Shown: positions 7,222 to 14,387 of the stretch, in pieces
How positions within the stretch are numbered: position 1 is the stretch's first letter
How the letters are laid out: each line of letters opens with the position of its first letter
NCBI GenBank assembly: GCA_017475805.1
Contig: JAFVEW010000294.1
Span: forward strand, 1 to 17,148
Reading direction: 5' to 3'
Source: Synergistaceae bacterium
GTDB lineage: Bacteria; Synergistota; Synergistia; Synergistales; Aminobacteriaceae
DNA: 17,148 nucleotides
The notes under the pieces: generated by a model
The model's database searches: none
The model's input: only the letters and a program-made list of their open reading frames with translations
Told to the model about the DNA's origin: nothing
Translations under genes and position numbers: made by a program

Positions 7222-9903
7222 ATGACAAAAAAATTTAAGAACCGTCGTTTAAGTTTTTTATTTTTGTCGTTGACTTTAGTGATTTTTTTCGCCATAGTCA
7301 GCGGCGGCTGTGGAGTCCATCACTACCCAATTTCCACTAACAACATTGAGAACAACCCTGCAGAGGATAATCCAATGGGTGATAACGATAACCCTACGGA
7401 GAATAACTCTCAATCTGCCGCTTTTGATGAGGACACTGACTCTGACGGAGACGGCGTGCCTGATGTTTTAGATTTCGATGATACTGAACAAAAATATTAC
7501 GGCGAAAATGACTCGCTTCAGGATATAAAAATTTCTTCGATACCTTCACGTCATTATCTCAAAAAAGTCGCAAATAATACTTCTTTTGATGCTTCTTTTA
7601 CCGCTGATTTGACGGCAGGCACAGAATACACCATCGAAATTTCAGAAAGTGCGGGAATTTCAGGAAGTACGGAAGTTGCCGACTATGCTTATCCTATCGG
7701 GGATAATGTTCCTGATGTTGAAATACTTAACCCTGATGGAACAGCATTGAAATTTTTAGATTTGGGAACATATGACGAAAACTATGATGTAGATGAAGTA
7801 ATTGACCTCTATAGTGACGTCATCGAACTTTCTTATTATCCGTCAGATAATCCTTATATGATTTGTTATACGTTCACGCCTTCAGTAACGGGTTCTTATA
7901 CAATCAATTTTAGCAAGACTGCTTTAGCTGATGTTGATGTTGCTTTAGCTGAAGATGAGGCTGATTTTGAACGCGTACCAACCTTGTTTATCTATGAAGA
8001 ACTCCGCGACGGAACTGACCGCAACGAGGCAGGCCATTACAAACGCTACACATTCAAAGATGAAGACGGCAATACAAGCGAAACGGTAAGCATGAACGAC
8101 GTTATGGCACTGAGAAAAGCCTACAATAACGTTGTATATGATATATTGTCGGCAACGGAAGAAATTGATCAGGTTACAGCTTATTTAGAGTGCTTAGGCC
8201 GTCTGAAAAAATATTACGGAATTTTTGACACCTCAGACATCGATATTGGCGGGAAGCATGAAGTTCTTGAAGTCGGAGGAACATCAATAATAAACGAAAA
8301 CGACCCCGAAGAATCTGAAGACGACGTTGACATTACGGCAACGGCTTCAAACGCGGTTTCATTGGCTGCAAACACCGGAACGCAAATTAAACAGCAGTTA
8401 TTCGGAATACCGTATCAAGACGACTTCCAGCCGGGCGTCGGATATTTTGCCCTAACAGGCGCTCAGGCAGCCACCAACGCCGTAAGAAGTTTCACGCTGA
8501 ACGTTCCCGCGCAGAAAAAGGTTAAAACAAACTACACCGCGACATTCGTATCTTCTCAGGAAGACCGCGAAAAACTTTCAACGACAACCACGGGGGCGTC
8601 AGTTTCAATCGGAGGTTTCGGGCTTAACGCAGGCTACTCTTCGAAAAGCAGCTTCAAGTTCGGTCTGACTTCAACGACATATGTAATTCATTATGAAGAA
8701 GTTGAAAACGAATACCGTACACTTAAAGATGATGAATACGAGCTTAAAAATAGACCTAAAAAGATACTGTCGGCAGACATAGGACAATTCCGTAACAGAT
8801 ACGGCGATTATTTCGTGGCGGGCTATAAATACGGCGGAACTTACGATGCCTTCATCACGATAACCACCAAGACAATGGAACAGCTTGATGAGGTTAAAAC
8901 AACACTTTCGGCAAACTTCAAGACCGCCGCGAGCGCGAAAGTCGAAAACACGACAAAAGAAACGCTGACACGTAACGATGCGAGGGTCAGTATTGAAATT
9001 AAGACCGCCGGAATCGATGTAAGTCAGCTTAAAATACCCACGACAACAACTGACATAAGCGAGGTTCCGAGAACCCTTAATGCTTTCATGGATGCGTTGA
9101 AAACAACTACTGCGGATAGTTTCCAGCCTGTTTACGTAATGATGAAGCGTTACAGTCTTTTAGATGACGTTGACGAGGCGATGGAGAAGCAGAACGACAG
9201 AGGATTAGTCCCCATTTCCCCGACACACGCGACAAAAATTCTGGCGTTCAATAGGGAGAAGCTGACAATGGATGCCTATTACAATGTCATCAGCGACCTT
9301 GAGAGCGGTCAGATAGACACGGCAGTCAAAAGCAAATATGCGAGCGAGTATGATAACATTGTGAACACGATTGGCACAAACCCTGACTTTTACTTGGAAA
9401 GCAACAGCGCACAGATGGACGAGCTGAAAAATAAAATGGCAAATCTTGGCACACGGCTCAAAGCAATCGGCGACCGTTACACGTTCTATCAGTATCTTAT
9501 GGCTGCCCAAAGGAAAGAGGAATCTTGTGCAAGTGAAAGCGATATTACTAAAAGACCTTTCGGCCTTAACGGCGGATATGTCGGAAAGGATTCCTTTGCC
9601 GTAAGCACGGCTGTTACGTCGGACATTGCGGCTGGCAGTGAGAAAAGCGACTTTAGGAATCAATATTCAGGAAAAAGCTGGGAGCCTACCTTTGATGCTG
9701 GTTCAGGCTGTGTCTTTTGTTATGTAAATGTTACCGCGAACAATACGCACGATGTAACGCGCACCGCTGATCTCTATTGTATCGGTAAATCGAGCGCAAG
9801 TTTCCACTTTACCTGCGGCGCCGGCCGTTGGCTTGAATGGAAAGTAAGTTTACGGAGCATGAGATTTAATTCCACGCTTTACCCGTTCAACGGCTTGAAA
9901 TAA
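7222..9903 (+). CDS. MACPF-like lipoprotein, putative pore-forming protein
   Basis: ATG 7222 follows AGGAGG (7204-7209); 893 residues. The signal peptide is nearly identical to that of the first lipoprotein (SGGC, C30). Residues 68-87 carry an acidic DxDxDGDGxxD calcium-loop-like stretch as in thrombospondin type 3 repeats. Residues 120-232 look like a small beta domain of PPC type (YTFTPSVTGSYTINFS). The core at about 380-640 fits a MACPF/CDC fold: FQPGVGYFAL, a Ser/Thr/Gly-rich amphipathic stretch (453-485) like the first transmembrane hairpin, and R-YGDYF-x6-GG (527-539), which matches the MACPF signature [YW]-G-[TS]-H-[FY]-x6-GG in spacing, with D and Y in place of T/S and H. A second amphipathic stretch follows (558-600). 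A helical part (640-765) and a Cys-containing beta-rich tail (768-893) complete it. Role inferred: pore formation, targets unknown. Confidence 0.75.
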   Translation: MTKKFKNRRLSFLFLSLTLVIFFAIVSGGCGVHHYPISTNNIENNPAEDNPMGDNDNPTENNSQSAAFDEDTDSDGDGVPDVLDFDDTEQKYYGENDSLQDIKISSIPSRHYLKKVANNTSFDASFTADLTAGTEYTIEISESAGISGSTEVADYAYPIGDNVPDVEILNPDGTALKFLDLGTYDENYDVDEVIDLYSDVIELSYYPSDNPYMICYTFTPSVTGSYTINFSKTALADVDVALAEDEADFERVPTLFIYEELRDGTDRNEAGHYKRYTFKDEDGNTSETVSMNDVMALRKAYNNVVYDILSATEEIDQVTAYLECLGRLKKYYGIFDTSDIDIGGKHEVLEVGGTSIINENDPEESEDDVDITATASNAVSLAANTGTQIKQQLFGIPYQDDFQPGVGYFALTGAQAATNAVRSFTLNVPAQKKVKTNYTATFVSSQEDREKLSTTTTGASVSIGGFGLNAGYSSKSSFKFGLTSTTYVIHYEEVENEYRTLKDDEYELKNRPKKILSADIGQFRNRYGDYFVAGYKYGGTYDAFITITTKTMEQLDEVKTTLSANFKTAASAKVENTTKETLTRNDARVSIEIKTAGIDVSQLKIPTTTTDISEVPRTLNAFMDALKTTTADSFQPVYVMMKRYSLLDDVDEAMEKQNDRGLVPISPTHATKILAFNREKLTMDAYYNVISDLESGQIDTAVKSKYASEYDNIVNTIGTNPDFYLESNSAQMDELKNKMANLGTRLKAIGDRYTFYQYLMAAQRKEESCASESDITKRPFGLNGGYVGKDSFAVSTAVTSDIAAGSEKSDFRNQYSGKSWEPTFDAGSGCVFCYVNVTANNTHDVTRTADLYCIGKSSASFHFTCGAGRWLEWKVSLRSMRFNSTLYPFNGLK

Positions 9904-9957
9904 AACGGGTCTTGAAATTTTGATTTTCAGGCGCAAAGAACCTTAACTTTCGGAAAA

Positions 9958-9997
9958 TCCCCGTGATGTTTTATAATTGCGGGGAATTTTTACTTTT
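9958..9997 (+). terminator. Rho-independent terminator after the MACPF-like gene
   Basis: Stem TCCCCG (9958-9963) pairs with CGGGGA (9980-9985), followed by ATTTTT and a second T-run. It separates the lipoprotein cluster from the efflux genes. Its loop contains TATAAT. Confidence 0.75.
9972..9977 (+). promoter_or_regulatory. Possible -10 box of the efflux operon inside the terminator loop
   Basis: TATAAT matches the sigma-70 -10 consensus about 50 bases before the permease start. The -35 region is weak (TTCGGA at 9949-9954 with a 17-base spacer). Transcription would start near 9984, within the 3' arm of the terminator stem. Confidence 0.35.
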
Positions 9998-10028
9998 AAT
10001 TTTTTAATCACAAAGAGGAATTTTTATT

Positions 10029-13000
10029 ATGGATATTGCTCGTGCGAGCATAAAACGTAGTGTTGTAGTACTTTTCATTTGTCTTTTAATTACTTTGGGC
10101 GGAATATCTGCCTATTTCAGCATCGGAAAACTTGAAGACCCGGCTTTTACAATTAAAACCGCAGTAGTCTCAATCGTATATCCGGGTTCAACGGTTTATG
10201 AGGCTGAACAGGAAGCCGCCAGCAGAATGGAAGACGCCATTCAGGCTATGGGAGAGATTAAGCATATCCGTACACGCTCTGCGCCAGGTTTAGCGACTAT
10301 TTACGTTGATATAGAAGATACGTATACGGCTGAAGACCTTCCTCAAATCTGGAACAGTCTCAGACAAAAAGTTAATGACGCTCTCGTTAATTTACCGTCA
10401 GGCTGTAACGTCATAATTAATAATGATTTCGGTGATGTCTTCGGACAGTATTACGCTCTGACAGGCGACGGATATACTATGAGAGAGCTATATGACTATG
10501 CTGACTTTCTCAAAAAAGAACTTGTATTAGTTCCCGAAGTCGCTAAGGTTAATATCATAGGCGAACAGACAGAAGCTATTTACGTTGAGTTTTCATCTTC
10601 GAGATTGCGCTCGCTTGGAATTTCATCGGCCGCGATATTCGATATTCTCAATCAGCAGAACACGCTCTCAACAATGGGCAAAACTTTTTACGGCGAACAG
10701 TACGTAACTATTAACCCGGCGGGCGGACTTTTGAACGTTGAGGATTTCGGCGAGACTGTTATCGGCGGCGGCGAAGGGAATCTTTTAAGGCTCAAGGACG
10801 TTGCAGAAATTCGCAGAGATTATGTGAATCCGCAAAGCATGATGATGTATTTCAACGGTCAGCCTGCTTTAGGGATCGGAATATCTACAGTTTCAGGCGG
10901 GAACGTCGTTACTATGGGCGAGGCCGTAGAAAAACGCCTTGAAGAACTTGAAGAAGATTGTCCAATCGGCATGGAACTGAAACCAATTTATATGCAGTCG
11001 GATGGTGTTGTTAAATCCGTAAACGATTTTGTAATTAACCTCATTGAATCTTTAGTTATAGTTGTCGGCGTTCTTCTTGTGTTCATGGGAGTTAGAAGCG
11101 GCTTTATGATTGGTATTGTATTACTGCTGACAGTCGCGGCTACCCTCATAGTAATGAATCAGCAAGGAATTTTTTTACAGCAGGTTTCACTTGCGGCAAT
11201 GATAATAGCGTTAGGCTCATTAGTTGATAATGCTATAGTCGTCGCTGAAGGAATGTTAATAGGTATCCAGCGCGGCCAGTCAGCTGAAGATGCTGCTTCC
11301 GATACGGTGTCAGGCTCAGTCTGGGCAATGCTCGGCGGAACTGTTATAGCTGTCCTTGCTTTTGCTCCGATAGGTTTATCTCCTGATAATACAGGCGAAT
11401 ACTGCCGAAGTCTGCTTCAAGTTGTGGGAATATCGATGATGTTAAGCTGGCTTCTTGCTATTACAGCAACGCCTGTTGTAGGAAATTTAATGCTCAAACC
11501 TGCCGGGCAGTCGGGAGGCGACCCTTACAACAGTTTTTTATTCAGGGCTTACAGGGCATTTCTTGAAGGCTGCCTTCACAGGAGGCTTCTGACAATAGCA
11601 GTTGTTGTGATTATGTTTGCTTTCTCACTTGTTACTCTGATTACGTCCGTCGAAAAAGTATTTTTCCCGTCGTCAACAGCAATGTATTTCGTGGCGGATT
11701 TATGGCAGCGTGAGGGCACGTCAATAAATGTTCAAAGAGATATGACTGAAAAACTCGCTGAAAGATTACAGAAACGCCCTGATGTAAAAAATATCACAAG
11801 CACCATAGGAAGCGGAAATTTGAGATTTATGCTGACTTATTCACCGCCTGATTCTGATAATGCTTTCTCGGAACTTTTAGTTGAAGTCAATGAAGGCGGA
11901 GATCCTCAGGCAATCCTGCGTGAAACTCAGCGCATTATTGATGAAGAAATGCCCGGCGTAACAGGTGTCTGCAAATTGTTCTCAAAAGGTGCGAGTATGG
12001 CTCCCGTCATCGAGGCAAGATTTTACGGCGATGACCCTCTTGTGTTGCGCGGCCTCGCACAACAGGCTCGTGAAATCATGGAAGAAGACCCGATACATAA
12101 CTGCGTCAGGCTCGATTGGAACGATCGCGTTACAGTCTTCCGTCCTCAACTTCGCAAGGACAGGGTTCAGAGTCTCGGATTAACTCGCGCCATGATAAAT
12201 AATGCCATTCTCACAGGTACTACAGGGGCAACTGTAGGAGCGTTCAGGGACAAAAATAAATCTCTTCCGATTTTGTTCGGACTTCTTCCCGAAGAACGCA
12301 ACAAAATTGAAAGTTTACAGTCGTTGCCTATATGGTCGCCGGCAGCAAATAAATCTGTAACTTTAGGCTCCGTAATTTCAGACCTTGAATTATCCTACGA
12401 AGACGAGGTAATCATGCGCAGAGATAGAAGGCGCGTTCTTACTGTTGCGAGCGATGTCATTTTAGGCGGCAATACTTCTGAAATGCAGGAAAGAATACGC
12501 TCAAAAATTGAAGCTATACCTCTGCCGTTTGGATACAGGTTTGAATGGGGAGGCGAGGACGAAAGCCAGAAAAATGCTATGGGCGGAATGTCAAAATTAT
12601 TCCTTCCGTGCTTAATGCTGATGTTCACAATAATGGTATTTTTGTTCAACGGTTTCCGACAGCCTTTTATAATTTTCGGCTCTATACCTTTAATCGTCAT
12701 AGGAGTTGTGCTCGGTCTTGTTTTGGCTCACAAGCCGCTGGATTTCCTTTCAATCGTTGGTATTCTAAGCCTTGTAGGAATGTTAGCTAAAAACTCGATC
12801 GTTCTTTTGGATCAGGTTGCAAGCGATTTCGCCTCAGGAAAAGACCGCTATCTCTCTATCGTTGAAACGGGCGTAAGCAGGTTAAGACCTGTCGCTATGT
12901 CAGCTGTAACAACTGTTTTAGGAATGATCCCTTTAATTTGGGACAGCATGTTCGGACCTATGGCTGTTACGATTATGGGCGGTCTTACCGTCAGCACAAT

Positions 13001-13109
13001 TCTAACGATGGTATTCATTCCTGTCATGACAGCGGTAGCTTATAACGTTCCTAATCCTGACAGTGCCGGCAAAGACGACAGCGATGACGAAGATGAGGAC
13101 GAAGAATAA
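10029..13109 (+). CDS. RND family efflux permease (HAE-type)
   Basis: The length, 1026 residues, is typical of AcrB-like inner-membrane pumps that export drugs or amphiphiles using the proton gradient. TM1 lies at about 10-30, the first large periplasmic loop at 31-335, TM2-6 at about 336-490, TM7 near 523, the second loop to about 860 and TM8-12 after that. In TM4 the motif reads GSLVDNAIVVAEG (D400, N401): the second aspartate of the AcrB pair is Asn. The TM10 lysine is kept (K921 in MLAKNSIVLLDQ). The C-terminus ends in an acidic tail (DDSDDEDEDEE). GAGG at 10015-10018 precedes the ATG. The adaptor gene follows after 27 bases. No TolC-like gene is present, so a distant outer-membrane channel is probably used. 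The substrate is unknown. Confidence 0.93.
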   Translation: MDIARASIKRSVVVLFICLLITLGGISAYFSIGKLEDPAFTIKTAVVSIVYPGSTVYEAEQEAASRMEDAIQAMGEIKHIRTRSAPGLATIYVDIEDTYTAEDLPQIWNSLRQKVNDALVNLPSGCNVIINNDFGDVFGQYYALTGDGYTMRELYDYADFLKKELVLVPEVAKVNIIGEQTEAIYVEFSSSRLRSLGISSAAIFDILNQQNTLSTMGKTFYGEQYVTINPAGGLLNVEDFGETVIGGGEGNLLRLKDVAEIRRDYVNPQSMMMYFNGQPALGIGISTVSGGNVVTMGEAVEKRLEELEEDCPIGMELKPIYMQSDGVVKSVNDFVINLIESLVIVVGVLLVFMGVRSGFMIGIVLLLTVAATLIVMNQQGIFLQQVSLAAMIIALGSLVDNAIVVAEGMLIGIQRGQSAEDAASDTVSGSVWAMLGGTVIAVLAFAPIGLSPDNTGEYCRSLLQVVGISMMLSWLLAITATPVVGNLMLKPAGQSGGDPYNSFLFRAYRAFLEGCLHRRLLTIAVVVIMFAFSLVTLITSVEKVFFPSSTAMYFVADLWQREGTSINVQRDMTEKLAERLQKRPDVKNITSTIGSGNLRFMLTYSPPDSDNAFSELLVEVNEGGDPQAILRETQRIIDEEMPGVTGVCKLFSKGASMAPVIEARFYGDDPLVLRGLAQQAREIMEEDPIHNCVRLDWNDRVTVFRPQLRKDRVQSLGLTRAMINNAILTGTTGATVGAFRDKNKSLPILFGLLPEERNKIESLQSLPIWSPAANKSVTLGSVISDLELSYEDEVIMRRDRRRVLTVASDVILGGNTSEMQERIRSKIEAIPLPFGYRFEWGGEDESQKNAMGGMSKLFLPCLMLMFTIMVFLFNGFRQPFIIFGSIPLIVIGVVLGLVLAHKPLDFLSIVGILSLVGMLAKNSIVLLDQVASDFASGKDRYLSIVETGVSRLRPVAMSAVTTVLGMIPLIWDSMFGPMAVTIMGGLTVSTILTMVFIPVMTAVAYNVPNPDSAGKDDSDDEDEDEE

Positions 13110-13136
13110 AATTTTTTTGCAGAAAGGTGATAAAAA

Positions 13137-14261
13137 GTGAAAAAACTTATTGAGATAATAATTTTAGCAGGCTTAGTTTTCGGGGCATATCGCGGTCTTG
13201 AATTTATGCGCGGTCAAAAGGAAGAAGTGCCTCAAAAAGAAGTTGTCCGTCCTGTTAAAACTGTTACGCTGAGAAGCAACGGCAAAGGCGGTTTATGGCA
13301 GTATTACGGAACACTGCAGGGCGGAAAACGCGTTGATTTATCTTTCAGAGTTTCAGGCCCTCTTAGGAATATTGCAGTTGATAAGGGAGCTTCAGTCAAA
13401 AAAGGCCAGCTTCTTGCGACATTAGACCCGCGAGATTATCAAACGCAGCTAAAACAGGCTCAGGCGCAACAGAAACAAGCGCAAGCTCAATACGAAAACG
13501 CGGCGGCTGACTTCAAACGTTATGAAAATCTCTATAAACAGAAAGTTATTCCGAAATCAACTTACGACACATACAAAACTCAAATGAACGTAGCTTTATC
13601 TTCATTAAATGTCGCTAAGGCTTCGACAACTGCGGTGCGCGATTCGTTAAGAGATACTGAACTGCGAGCACCGTTTGACGGAGTAATTGTTGACAGAATG
13701 GTCGAGAATTTTCAGGACAAAACGGCCAAACAGACGATTTTCATTTTGCAGGATATATCAATGTTGGAAATCGTTTTCAATGTTCCTGAGAATGATGTCA
13801 TATGGGCAACAAGAGCAGCTTCAGCAAACCCGGATTCGCCTGTGTCAATCCGTGCTAAATTTGATGCGATAGATGACAAAATTTTCCCTCTTACTATAAA
13901 GGAATTTGTTTTGCAGGCTGATCGCGGCACTAACACATTCCCGGTAATTGCCGTAATGCCTCAGCAAAAAGATGTTATGCTATTGCCTGGAATGAATGCT
14001 ACTGTCGAGGTAGAAGTTTCAGATGATTCAGATGGCAGCGAAAGAGTTTTCACTGTTCCTCAGACGGCTGTAGTTACGAGCGGCGACCAGACTTATGTGT
14101 GGCGTTGTGAGAACAATGTCGTAAATCGCGTCATAGTGCAACAAAATACACCGCATAATAATGGCTTCATTGAAATTTCAAGCGAACAGCTCAAAGACGG
14201 GAATATGATTGTTGTAGCGGGTGCCCATCTTCTACATGAAGGGCAAAAAGTCAGAATGTAA
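13137..14261 (+). CDS. RND membrane fusion protein (periplasmic adaptor, HlyD-like)
   Basis: The product has 374 residues, normal for the family. An N-terminal hydrophobic segment (4-18) without a lipobox acts as signal or anchor. The first half of the lipoyl domain is at 65-98 (RVSGPLRNIAVDKGASVKKGQLLATLD). A Gln/Ala-rich coiled-coil hairpin at 100-172 is the part expected to reach the outer-membrane channel. The second lipoyl half is ELRAPFDGVIVDRMV (175-189). Beta-barrel and membrane-proximal domains follow (200-374), including the typical LLPGMNATVEVEV. GTG 13137 is preceded by AGGTGA (13125-13130). It lies after its permease, whereas the adaptor usually comes first. It should bridge the permease to an outer-membrane factor encoded elsewhere. 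Confidence 0.92.
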   Translation: MKKLIEIIILAGLVFGAYRGLEFMRGQKEEVPQKEVVRPVKTVTLRSNGKGGLWQYYGTLQGGKRVDLSFRVSGPLRNIAVDKGASVKKGQLLATLDPRDYQTQLKQAQAQQKQAQAQYENAAADFKRYENLYKQKVIPKSTYDTYKTQMNVALSSLNVAKASTTAVRDSLRDTELRAPFDGVIVDRMVENFQDKTAKQTIFILQDISMLEIVFNVPENDVIWATRAASANPDSPVSIRAKFDAIDDKIFPLTIKEFVLQADRGTNTFPVIAVMPQQKDVMLLPGMNATVEVEVSDDSDGSERVFTVPQTAVVTSGDQTYVWRCENNVVNRVIVQQNTPHNNGFIEISSEQLKDGNMIVVAGAHLLHEGQKVRM

Positions 14262-14330
14262 ATTTTTGATTTTTCAGAGGTGTCAGGTGGTGAGGTTTAG
14301 CTTGACGCCATATGCTTTTCACTCAAGGTA

Positions 14331-14387
14331 AAAACAAAAAAACTGCCACCGCTATTTGATAGTGATGACAGCGATTTTTATTTTTTT
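14331..14387. terminator. Bidirectional terminator between convergent genes
   Basis: Arms 14343-14352 and 14362-14371 form a 10-bp stem with wobbles and one mismatch (CTGCCACCGC against GTGATGACAG) around a 9-base loop. A T-run follows on the plus strand (14375-14387), and an A-run precedes it (14331-14342), giving a U-tract on the minus strand. It can end both the efflux operon and the transporter fusion gene. The bases from 14262 to 14330 hold nothing I recognise. Confidence 0.75.
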
